A model generated the notes under the pieces. That model saw only the letters and a list, made by a program, of their open reading frames with translations. It did not search any database and was not told the origin of the DNA. 7,261 nucleotides of DNA. Source: Thermoprotei archaeon (GTDB lineage Archaea > Thermoproteota > Thermoprotei > Thermofilales > B20-G17). The position numbers and the translations under genes were made by a program. Below, piece by piece: positions 1 to 5,724 of the stretch (position 1 is its first letter; every line of letters starts with the position of its first letter). The DNA is taken from assembly GCA_003649515.1 (NCBI GenBank), contig QMSC01000059.1, positions 1 to 7,261 on the forward strand, written 5' to 3'.

Positions 1-1
1 C

Positions 2-481
2 TACTCAGATGTTGTAGTACTAACTGAAAAAGGAAGAAAAATAGTAGAAATAATAAAGACATTAATAGAGAGTGGAGAACTCGATCTCGAAGAACTAGGC
101 CTCAGTAGAGAGGAGATATATGGGGGGATTTATATACCTAAAGCTTATAGAGGGCTATCTGGAGAAGACCTAAAGATCCTACTCTTACTTTACCTTAATG
201 GAGGAAAGCTGAAGTGGTATCAGCTTATAAGAGCAGCTAAGAGAAAACCAAGTGATAAACTACTAGTGAATAAACTAATAAGACAGAAAAAGATAAAACC
301 AAGGCGAGGAAGAACATACACATTAGTGGAGATAACTAAGGAAGGAATAGCACTCCTGGATACCATGTTTAGCAAGGCAAACATAGATCTCGCAAAGTGG
401 ATTAAGGAGAGAAATGGATTTAAAACACCATCACCTGAGCTAATTTGTAATTTATCTAAAATGCTTTCACCAGCAGAGTAA
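2..481 (+). CDS. Winged-helix DNA-binding protein, 5'-truncated by window edge
   Basis: The frame is open from the first complete codon at position 2 to the TAA at 479-481 and shows 159 residues; the start lies outside the window. The visible N-terminal part (VVVLTEKGRKIVEIIKTLI) reads like the wing strand and last helix of one winged helix-turn-helix. After an acidic linker, residues about 57-127 form a second one: helix LKILLLLYL, a probable recognition helix ending LLVNKLIRQKKI, then a wing with PRRGRTYTLVEITKEGIALL, the beta-hairpin-plus-helix ending typical of MarR/PadR-like domains. A GTG at 266 could only start a fragment, because the same frame continues well upstream. It is probably a transcription regulator or DNA-binding protein with tandem winged helices. 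Its target is unknown; the transporter downstream is one possibility, but 855 bases separate the two and nothing shows the link. Calling the fold is fairly safe; the function is inferred. Confidence 0.75.
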   Translation, partial: YSDVVVLTEKGRKIVEIIKTLIESGELDLEELGLSREEIYGGIYIPKAYRGLSGEDLKILLLLYLNGGKLKWYQLIRAAKRKPSDKLLVNKLIRQKKIKPRRGRTYTLVEITKEGIALLDTMFSKANIDLAKWIKERNGFKTPSPELICNLSKMLSPAE

Positions 482-485
482 AATA

Positions 486-507
486 GATTTTGATAAAATC
501 GCAATTT
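486..507 (+). terminator. Hairpin plus T-run after the winged-helix gene
   Basis: Four bases after the stop codon at 479-481, GATTTT (486-491) and AAAATC (495-500) are perfect inverted copies around a 3-base loop, and TTTT follows at 504-507. Archaeal RNA polymerases stop at T-runs, with or without a hairpin, so this is a plausible 3' end for the upstream gene. The stem is AT-rich and therefore weak at high temperature. Confidence 0.4.
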
Positions 508-678
508 TATGGAGTATTGTGGACAAATAATAAGTATTTCCATAGACAAAGATTTGTCAGAAAGATGCATATATACTTCTGAATTCGCAGAAGCACATAA
601 AAATACGAAATATCAAAGTCTCTCACTTACCTAGTTTTCGAGGACCATGCCAGAAGGATAATGAGAAAGCTTAGAGGG

Positions 679-717
679 GCGTGATGAAATCATTCGCAGT
701 GGGTACGGAATACCGTA
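679..717 (+). other. Two adjacent hairpins, possible structured RNA
   Basis: Two hairpins sit only 6 bases apart. The first is GCGTGAT (679-685) against ATCA (689-692) and CGC (695-697), with a TT bulge and a GAA loop. The second is TACGG (704-708) against CCGTA (713-717), with loop AATA. GTGG (700-703, from the T at 700 onward: TGGG) and CCAC at 733-736 might close the second one further, but this pairing is short. The local GC content is higher than in the surrounding intergenic DNA. No known RNA family is recognised. A C-box-like GTGATGA lies at 681-687, but the rest of a C/D guide RNA is missing. Confidence 0.25.
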
Positions 718-769
718 ATTTGAGAAACAAAGCCACGGATTAGGTAAACGATATCTGACCAGTATTTGA

Positions 770-782
770 GGGGACTTAAATA
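770..782 (+). promoter_or_regulatory. TATA box with purine-rich BRE, candidate small-RNA promoter
   Basis: GGGGACTTAAATA combines a purine-rich stretch at the BRE position with a good archaeal TATA box (CTTAAATA, 775-782). By the usual spacing, transcription would begin about 24-26 bases downstream of the box centre, near 803-805. No long reading frame starts there. What follows is the nested hairpin at 817-881 and then a T-run at 892-896. AT-rich DNA gives such boxes by chance, so the support comes from the combination with the downstream elements. Confidence 0.35.
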
Positions 783-802
783 TAGCAAATTGTAACTTTT
801 TG

Positions 803-896
803 GTAAAGAAGTGTAACATATGAACGAGAGACTATCGCTTCCTGGAGATACCTATGATATCTCCTATAGTCACTTCATATGATCTTACGGATTTTT
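803..896 (+). ncRNA. Candidate small structured RNA with long nested hairpin
   Basis: Three nested inverted segments line up on one axis: CATATGA (817-823) with TCATATG (875-881), GACTAT (830-835) with ATAGTC (866-871), and GGAGATA (844-850) with TATCTCC (858-864). That makes 20 base pairs over 65 bases, with a 7-base loop and two asymmetric internal loops (6/3 and 8/1). A TATA box about 25 bases before 803 and TTTTT at 892-896 give it the outline of a free-standing transcript of roughly 90 bases. The hairpin also coincides almost exactly with a 20-codon frame, ATG at 820-822 to TGA at 880-882, so a tiny leaderless peptide gene is an alternative. On the other strand the hairpin lies at and beyond the 3' end of the start-less reading frame, where it could act as that gene's terminator stem. 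No RNA family is recognised. Confidence 0.3.
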
Positions 897-1162
897 AATC
901 CCCTTCTAATTCTTTCACATTCACGTAGTAGGCATTCTTCATTCGACTTATCCTTGAGAATTTCCTCTCCCCTCTTATGGCCTTCAATAGTAATCCTTAG
1001 AAATTCGCTATCTGTATCCCTGTAGAATAGTTTGATACATTTGTATATTCTGTATACAAGTTCAGGGCACTTAGCATATGAACACTTCTGCCTAGTTTGG
1101 AAAACTTCTTCTATCTTTAGATGTTTTGATATAAAAATATGAATTTGTATCCTTAAACTAAT
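875..1162 (-). pseudogene. Probable gene remnant: 95-codon frame with no start codon
   Basis: On the minus strand the frame runs without a stop from 1162 to the TGA whose complement is 875-877. It gives 95 residues and contains no ATG, GTG or TTG anywhere; an in-frame TAA (complement of 1163-1165) closes it upstream. At this AT content, so long an open frame is unlikely by chance. The translation looks like protein: strongly charged, with GHKRGEEILKDKSNEECLLR near the C-terminus and RRGLKIRKII at the very end. Five cysteines occur, at about residues 27, 32, 42, 77 and 82, and two of the gaps are CxxxxC (QKCSYAKCPE and EECLLRECER), which might suggest metal binding. I do not recognise the family. 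The simplest reading is the C-terminal part of a gene whose 5' end was lost or frameshifted; a gene starting at ATA, ATT or ATC, or a non-coding frame, is also possible. Confidence 0.4.
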
Positions 1163-1263
1163 TTATTTACGAATATTATAATTGCTTAGTAGTTGAGAGG
1201 TCTTAGCCTAATGAATCTAAATCGACATTTATTGAAGCCATATAGGTTTATGATTAAGTTCTC

Positions 1264-1273
1264 GGTTTAAATA
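1264..1273 (+). promoter_or_regulatory. Distal TATA box of the binding-protein gene
   Basis: GGTTTAAATA contains a good archaeal TATA box (TTTAAATA, 1266-1273). Transcription would start near 1295, giving a leader of about 42 bases before the ATG at 1337. It lies about 35 bases upstream of a second box at 1301-1308, so the gene may have two tandem promoters. Confidence 0.4.
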
Positions 1274-1300
1274 CCTCTATCTCTGCCTAGAATGCAAATG

Positions 1301-1317
1301 TTTATAAGTTGTATAGA
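1301..1317 (+). promoter_or_regulatory. Proximal TATA box and shared element of the binding-protein gene
   Basis: TTTATAAG (1301-1308) is a strong TATA box. Its expected start site is near 1329, only about 8 bases before the ATG at 1337, so the transcript would be nearly leaderless. Directly downstream lies TGTATAGA (1310-1317). The 16-base string 1302-1317 matches the reverse complement of 3722-3737 in the permease promoter at 14 of 16 positions. If a regulator binds there, it would sit between the TATA box and the start site, a position that usually blocks initiation. The regulator is not known. Confidence 0.55.
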
Positions 1318-1336
1318 CTATAATGAGTGATAAATT

Positions 1337-3466
1337 ATGAAAGTCCGGTATATAGGTATAATACTGGCTGTTATTATACTGCTAATCCCTACAGTACTAT
1401 CAGCGGCTCCTCAGGAAAGAGAGACTGTTCTACATATATTACAACCTTGCGAACCTCCTCCACCATTAAAAACGTGGAATGTCTTTTATAACTGCAGGCC
1501 TACTTATATGATTCTCGAACCACTCTTCTACTATAGTAGGGGTGAGAGAAAGTGGTATCCATGGCTAGCTGAGGGATTCACTGAGAAGACTACAGACAAA
1601 TATGTCATAATTACAATCAAACTGCGTAGAGGAATTAAGTGGAGTGATGGTACTGACTTTACAGCACTAGATGTACTAACCTCATACTGGATTAGAGGAT
1701 GGGTTCTAAAGTGGTGGCCCCTACAAAAATACGTGGATCATATTGAAGCTCCGGATAAGTATACTGTAGTCATATACGTCAAAAGACCTGCACCCTTACC
1801 CTATAAATGGTGGTTTTTAAGACAATGGACTCCAGTACCGTTCTCACAGTATGGACAATTTGCCCCGGGTCTTACGATACCAGGAAAAATACCATTAGAG
1901 GGTGTAGATACAGAGGAATTGGCGAAAAAATTACGTGAGTACAGACCTGATAAACTTGTAGGGACAGGTCCATATGAGTATGAGAGCTATACTAGTACCG
2001 AATGGGTGTATAGGCGAAGGCCTGACTACTGGGTTGAAAAACTTGGAGTTACTTGGAAGCTAGAAACTGCTAAGGGAACCTTCGAATTTGGAGGAGGAGT
2101 TCCTGGCTATAGACTATTTGATAAAATAATTTGGCATAGGAGAATTAGTGATCCTGCAAGTTGGCCACTAATAATGGCAGGAAAGTTCGACTACACTTGG
2201 ACAGGTCTCTCTGAAACCTGCTATGAAACTGTGAAGAGGAAGCCCGGCTACTGGGCTCCCACGGGTCCATGGCTGCATGGACATGCACTATACTTCAACT
2301 GTAAGAAGTTCCCACTAAAGGTGAGATGGGCTATAGCCTACGCTATTGATCTGAAGGAATACTGCTCAGTAGCTGTTGAATGGGGTCCAGAGAGCGTAAT
2401 TCCTGCGGAGTGGCCCGTAGCCATATCACCATCCGATGTCTACACCTGGCTACCCAAAGATTGGTTAAAGAAGTGGATCGATAAGTACGAGTACAATCCT
2501 GAGAAGGCGGAGAAGTTACTCAAGGAGGCAGGCTACACTAAGAAGGATGGTTGGTGGTATACTCCAGAAGGTAAGAAGTTCACTCTGACAGTACATGTCC
2601 CTGCTGGTTGGGCTGGTTGGGTGCCAGGAGCAGAGAACATAGCTTCTCAGCTAAGGAGATTTGGAATTGATGCTAGGGTCATACAGTTGGACTGGGCTAT
2701 GTGGGGAGATACCATACGTGTTAAAGGGGAATTCGACCTAGCCATAGAGTTCTGGACATATGGTCTATACCACCCATGGGACAGCTATAACAGGTTCTAC
2801 ATAGCCTACACACTATTAGGAAAAGGTTTCCACTTTGATCCAATAGTAGAAGTCCCTGAAGGGGTCTCCAAATATAGTGGAATAGTAAATGCCTCAGAAC
2901 TCACTGAGAAGCTTGCGGTAACCACAGACATAGAGGAACAGAAGGAGTTAGTCAAAGCACTAGCATACATAACTAACCACTACTTACCGGCACTTCAGCT
3001 CCACGAGAAGAAATGGGCTAATACTGTATGCATTGACCACATAGACTGTGCAATCGATTGGGGCGTCTTCATGTGGTACACTCCAATACAGATTGAAATG
3101 GGCAATAACCCAGGGTTTGTCTATGGCTTCCTGCTGTGCTCTGGACTCTGGAGACCCAAGCCAGTTAAGCCAGTTGCACCACCAACAATACCTATCGAGG
3201 AGATAGTGGAGAGGGTCGCAAAAGCTATACCTATTAAAGAATTAGCGGATGCTATAAAGAAAATGGGTAAGGAAATATCCGAAGCCATTACACCGATTAA
3301 AGAGAGTGCGGAAGCAGCTAAAAGTGCTGCAGAAGCAGCTAAAGATATAGCAGGGACAGCTGTTACAGCAGCCTATACAGCTACTGCCATATCCATTGTT
3401 ACACTGATAGTAGTCATAGCACTTGGGGTATATCTACTGAGAGAAATTAGAGCACTAAGAAAATAA
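1337..3466 (+). CDS. ABC transporter substrate-binding protein, family 5 (peptide/oligosaccharide type)
   Basis: This 709-residue protein should capture ligand outside the cell and pass it to the permeases encoded downstream. Residues 1-23 are a Sec signal peptide (basic start, hydrophobic core, cleavage probably after LSA). The body to about residue 605 has the family-5 pattern: EPLFYY at 61-66, then RRGIKWSDGTDFTALDV at about 97-113, GTGPYEYESY at 209-218, and FPLKVRWAIAYAID at 325-338. After a Pro-rich linker (KPVKPVAPPTIP) comes a charged, Ala-rich helical stalk at about 619-680 with a seven-residue repeat (AEAAKSA, AEAAKDI). One membrane helix (about 683-701) and a basic tail follow. Archaeal family-5 binding proteins are often held this way rather than by lipid. 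About 37 Trp and eight Cys in an exported protein stand out: Trp favours stacking on sugars, and the Cys may form disulfides. The ATG at 1337 fits the signal peptide; GAGTGAT (1325-1331) is a weak ribosome site. Ligand not determinable. Confidence 0.92.
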   Translation: MKVRYIGIILAVIILLIPTVLSAAPQERETVLHILQPCEPPPPLKTWNVFYNCRPTYMILEPLFYYSRGERKWYPWLAEGFTEKTTDKYVIITIKLRRGIKWSDGTDFTALDVLTSYWIRGWVLKWWPLQKYVDHIEAPDKYTVVIYVKRPAPLPYKWWFLRQWTPVPFSQYGQFAPGLTIPGKIPLEGVDTEELAKKLREYRPDKLVGTGPYEYESYTSTEWVYRRRPDYWVEKLGVTWKLETAKGTFEFGGGVPGYRLFDKIIWHRRISDPASWPLIMAGKFDYTWTGLSETCYETVKRKPGYWAPTGPWLHGHALYFNCKKFPLKVRWAIAYAIDLKEYCSVAVEWGPESVIPAEWPVAISPSDVYTWLPKDWLKKWIDKYEYNPEKAEKLLKEAGYTKKDGWWYTPEGKKFTLTVHVPAGWAGWVPGAENIASQLRRFGIDARVIQLDWAMWGDTIRVKGEFDLAIEFWTYGLYHPWDSYNRFYIAYTLLGKGFHFDPIVEVPEGVSKYSGIVNASELTEKLAVTTDIEEQKELVKALAYITNHYLPALQLHEKKWANTVCIDHIDCAIDWGVFMWYTPIQIEMGNNPGFVYGFLLCSGLWRPKPVKPVAPPTIPIEEIVERVAKAIPIKELADAIKKMGKEISEAITPIKESAEAAKSAAEAAKDIAGTAVTAAYTATAISIVTLIVVIALGVYLLREIRALRK
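3308..3343 (+). repeat. Short direct repeat coding for a helical heptad
   Basis: Two 15-base copies of GCRGAAGCAGCTAAA lie 21 bases apart (3308-3322 and 3329-3343), differing at one base. Each encodes AEAAK, and the 7-codon period keeps the heptad spacing of the stalk helix just before the membrane anchor of the binding protein. A local duplication that lengthened the stalk is the likely origin. Confidence 0.6.
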
Positions 3467-3469
3467 ATA

Positions 3470-3482
3470 TTTTTACTTTTTT
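3470..3482 (+). terminator. T-rich terminator after the binding-protein gene
   Basis: TTTTT (3470-3474) and TTTTTT (3477-3482) occur within 16 bases of the stop codon at 3464-3466. Archaeal RNA polymerases stop efficiently at such runs without needing a hairpin. Together with a new promoter before the permease genes, this would let the binding protein be made separately and in greater amount than the membrane components. Confidence 0.6.
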
Positions 3483-3721
3483 ACTATTAATAACTAACTA
3501 CTATACACTTTGGATTTAAATTTGAAGATAGTGAATATTGTACTGGAGGGTCTATATATTCATCTTCTGCACTAGCAACAATTCAACCATCTATACTTTA
3601 TTTCAATCGACGACAGACTATTATTATTGCTTTGTATAAAGTAATTTTAGCCTCTTAGAGATTCTAAAATATGTAGCTCATCATCTTACTAACACCTGGA
3701 GAGGAATCGAGTAATTACAAA

Positions 3722-3738
3722 TCTATACAGTTTATAAG
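3722..3738 (+). promoter_or_regulatory. Promoter of the permease-ATPase operon with shared element
   Basis: TTTATAAG (3731-3738) is the same octamer TATA box as in the binding-protein promoter; start site expected near 3759, leader about 50 bases. TCTATACA (3722-3729) lies one base upstream, in the BRE region. The 16 bases 3722-3737, reversed and complemented, match 1302-1317 at 14 positions. A further TATA-like ATTTTTAT at 3773-3780 would give a nearly leaderless transcript starting around 3801. Confidence 0.5.
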
Positions 3739-3808
3739 GCGAATTTAAATGTTATAGATCCTTCCAAGAAACATTTTTATTTCTTAAATTGATTTAGATA
3801 GGGGATTA

Positions 3809-4813
3809 ATGACTATGAAGTGGATTATTAAGAGAACAGCAACCGCCATACTGACAGTATACATAGTAATCACAATAACCTTCTTCCTAATAAGACTTCT
3901 ACCAGGAAGTTTCATAGAGATGATGATTTACTACTACATGACGCAGTATGGTATGTCGGAAATTGAAGCTGAAGAAATGGTATATAGCCTATACGGTATA
4001 GCACCTAAGAAGCCTGTATGGGAGCAGTATATAGACTATATATGTGGTTTACTCCGAGGAGACTGGGGTAAGTGCTACATAACAGGTATCCCAGTACTAG
4101 AAGCATTGTTCTATGGTTTACCATGGACTGTTTTTCTCCTATCGATATCTATGACTATTTCATTTGCCTTAGGAGTGGGTCTAGGCATCTTAATGGCATA
4201 TAGAAGAGGAGGAATTCTCGATAATGCATCATCAGTATTCGCCTCCATATCCCGTGCTACACCGAATTTCATTTTGGGTCTTCTACTACTATACTTCTTA
4301 ACGATTTACTATCCTATATTTCCATCTAGAGGAAGCTATGATATATCTATTAAGCCAGGCTTTACCTTAGAGTTCATATCAAGTGTACTATATCATTCAT
4401 TTCTCCCAATCATGGCCTATGTTATCACGAGTGTAGGAGGATGGATGCTCGCCATGAGAGGTAGCGCTATAAGAGTCCTGGGAGAGGACTACGTAATTGC
4501 AGCTGAGGCTAGAGGGCTTAAATCTGGAAGAATTGCTAGGACTTATGTAGGTAGAAATGCGATCCTTCCACTATTTGCAAGCTTTGCTATATCCCTAGGA
4601 TACATGTTTGGAGGATCTGTTTTTATAGAAACCTACTTTGCATACAATGGTATAGGACACATTATAGGTCTAGCAATGTCGTGGAGAGACTATCCACTAA
4701 TCCAGGGTGGCTTCTTATTGATTACCCTTGCAGTTGTCCTCTCAAACTTTATAGCAGATCTACTATATGGTAAGCTGGATCCCAGGGTAAGGAGAGGTGG
4801 TATGTATTCCTAA
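3809..4813 (+). CDS. ABC transporter permease, DppB/OppB family
   Basis: This 334-residue inner-membrane protein is one half of the translocation channel. Length and layout are standard for the B-type permease: a first membrane helix at about 10-30 ending RLLPGSF, a large extracytoplasmic segment at about 32-100 with YGIAPKKPVWEQYIDYICGL, then five more helices (about 104-130, 142-168, 199-217, 252-278, 299-320). The cytoplasmic EAA loop that docks on the ATPase reads AAEARGLKSGRIARTYVGRN at 231-250, followed by AILP, and the protein ends with the family signature YGKLDPRVR at 320-328. The ATG at 3809 is used here; a second ATG at 3815 (MKWIIKR) is equally good and stands at a better distance, 10 bases, from the only purine-rich site, GGGG at 3801-3804. 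It begins an operon with the second permease, 19 bases downstream. The substrate cannot be read from the permease. Confidence 0.93.
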   Translation: MTMKWIIKRTATAILTVYIVITITFFLIRLLPGSFIEMMIYYYMTQYGMSEIEAEEMVYSLYGIAPKKPVWEQYIDYICGLLRGDWGKCYITGIPVLEALFYGLPWTVFLLSISMTISFALGVGLGILMAYRRGGILDNASSVFASISRATPNFILGLLLLYFLTIYYPIFPSRGSYDISIKPGFTLEFISSVLYHSFLPIMAYVITSVGGWMLAMRGSAIRVLGEDYVIAAEARGLKSGRIARTYVGRNAILPLFASFAISLGYMFGGSVFIETYFAYNGIGHIIGLAMSWRDYPLIQGGFLLITLAVVLSNFIADLLYGKLDPRVRRGGMYS

Positions 4814-4832
4814 ATTAAGGAAGGGTAAGATA

Positions 4833-5720
4833 ATGAGAGGTCTAAAAAGCTTTCTACGATATCATATACTCGAACCTCTAAAGATTCTGGCAAGTGATAA
4901 GAGAGCACTTGTGGGTCTGAGTATAGTAATTTTTTACGTACTAATGGTGGCAGTAGGTCGTCTGTTTATACCCCTAGACCTAACTCCTCATCGAGAGAAG
5001 AGATACCTAGGTCCTTCATGGGAGCATCCATTGGGCACCGACTTCGCTGGTAGAGATATCCTAGCACAGATAGTCCACGGTGGACGTGATGTTCTTCCTG
5101 TAGCCTTCTTAACTGGTTTTGTAACAATAGCTATAGGAACAGCTATAGGGATAACTTCTGGATATGTGGGTGGCAAGCTAGATCTAGCTATAACTACCTT
5201 CATAGATATCTTTTTAACTATACCAGGATTCCCGCTACTCATGGTAGTGGCTGTATGGTTACTTCAATCGGGAATACCGATAAATATCTTTATAATAGCA
5301 TGCGTACTGAGTATAACTGCATGGGCTGGTCTGGCTAGATCTGTAAGAGCACAAGTTCTATCGATAAGAGAGGAAGCCTTTATAGAGGCTGCTAGATGTC
5401 TAGGCTTAAGTAGGTTTCACATAGTCTTCAACGAGATATTGCCTAATGTAATGCCATATATAGCTATAAATTTCATGCTTAGTTCCGTAAGCGCCATCTA
5501 TTCATATACAGGACTTCAAGCTCTGGGGCTCATACCCTATGAGCCAGGTACTTGGGGGGCCATGATTAGCATGGCTCAGGCATATGTCGGCACTATAACA
5601 GGTGCTGGCTGTTGGTATGTACTTGCACCATCGATAACAATAATTGTACTACAAGTAGGACTTGTATTCCTTAGTCAGGGAATAGATAAAATCTTCAACC
5701 CTAGACTAAGAGAAAGGTGA
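4833..5720 (+). CDS. ABC transporter permease, DppC/OppC family
   Basis: This is the partner permease, 295 residues from the ATG at 4833. I prefer this start because AAGGAAGGGT (4816-4825) stands about 7 bases before it and MRGLKSFLRYHILEPLKILA is a normal N-terminus for the family. A GTG at 4797 would add 12 residues and overlap the upstream gene by 17 bases. Numbered from 4833: a first membrane helix at about 25-45, the extracytoplasmic motif HPLGTDFAGRDILAQIVHGG (65-84), typical of DppC, then helices at about 91-112, 130-147, 150-170, 208-228 and 266-282. The EAA loop is REEAFIEAARCLGLSRFHIV (179-198) followed by FNEILPN. The protein ends NPRLRER, as usual for this family. It follows the first permease by 19 bases and the ATPase gene begins 4 bases after it, so the three are one transcription unit. 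Confidence 0.93.
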   Translation: MRGLKSFLRYHILEPLKILASDKRALVGLSIVIFYVLMVAVGRLFIPLDLTPHREKRYLGPSWEHPLGTDFAGRDILAQIVHGGRDVLPVAFLTGFVTIAIGTAIGITSGYVGGKLDLAITTFIDIFLTIPGFPLLMVVAVWLLQSGIPINIFIIACVLSITAWAGLARSVRAQVLSIREEAFIEAARCLGLSRFHIVFNEILPNVMPYIAINFMLSSVSAIYSYTGLQALGLIPYEPGTWGAMISMAQAYVGTITGAGCWYVLAPSITIIVLQVGLVFLSQGIDKIFNPRLRER

Positions 5721-5721
5721 T
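5715..5721 (+). promoter_or_regulatory. Shine-Dalgarno site of the ATPase gene
   Basis: AGGTGAT is a strong match to the archaeal 16S 3' end. It overlaps the TGA stop (5718-5720) of the upstream permease and stands 3 bases from the ATG at 5725. The overlap suggests translational coupling of permease and ATPase and fixes the start codon. Confidence 0.75.
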
Positions 5722-5724
5722 TAT

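Larger units (their letters stand above)
482..1336. other. 855-base intergenic region with clustered inverted repeats
   Basis: No intact protein gene can be supported here. Seen directly, from left to right: an inverted repeat GACAA/TTGTC (545-558); a perfect 6-bp hairpin CTTCTG/CAGAAG with a 6-base loop (576-593); a hairpin GCGTGAT / ATCA-TT-CGC with loop GAA (679-697); a hairpin TACGG/CCGTA with loop AATA (704-717); a TATA-like CTTAAATA (775-782); a 65-base nested inverted repeat (817-881) followed by TTTTT (892-896); a start-less minus-strand reading frame (875-1162); and the promoter region of the binding-protein gene (1264-1317). The segment about 1166-1260 shows nothing I can name. Small minus-strand frames such as 631-819 have no recognisable protein character. 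Confidence 0.6.
3467..3808. other. 342-base spacer between binding-protein and permease genes
   Basis: No protein or known RNA gene is visible. The left end is the T-rich terminator and the right end holds the permease promoter. Between them the DNA is AT-rich. ATCTATACTTTAT (3589-3601) resembles the promoter element at 3721-3737 with two bases missing, and might be a second copy or chance. A minus-strand C-box-like ATGATGA (complement of 3678-3684) has no matching D box. Confidence 0.55.

Noticed and set aside
220..570. Minus-strand open frame of 116 codons
   Set aside because: It lies mostly opposite the winged-helix gene, whose frame gives clear protein motifs; the antisense translation has no recognisable features.
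681..758. C/D-box guide RNA (GTGATGA at 681, CTGA at 755)
   Set aside because: The boxes are 67 bases apart, too far for a usual archaeal guide RNA, and convincing D' and C' boxes are missing.
631..819. Minus-strand open frame of 62 codons
   Set aside because: No ribosome site, no protein-like pattern, and it crosses the hairpins at 679-717; more likely chance.
1238..1240. Minus-strand ATG as start of the 875-1162 remnant
   Set aside because: Its frame stops after 12 codons and it is not joined to the remnant frame without an assumed frameshift and skipped stops.
3678..3684. Minus-strand C box ATGATGA in the spacer before the permease operon
   Set aside because: No CTGA D box follows at a suitable distance on that strand.
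4988..5242. Minus-strand open frame of 84 codons
   Set aside because: It is fully opposite the second permease gene in its conserved part, a frame shadow.
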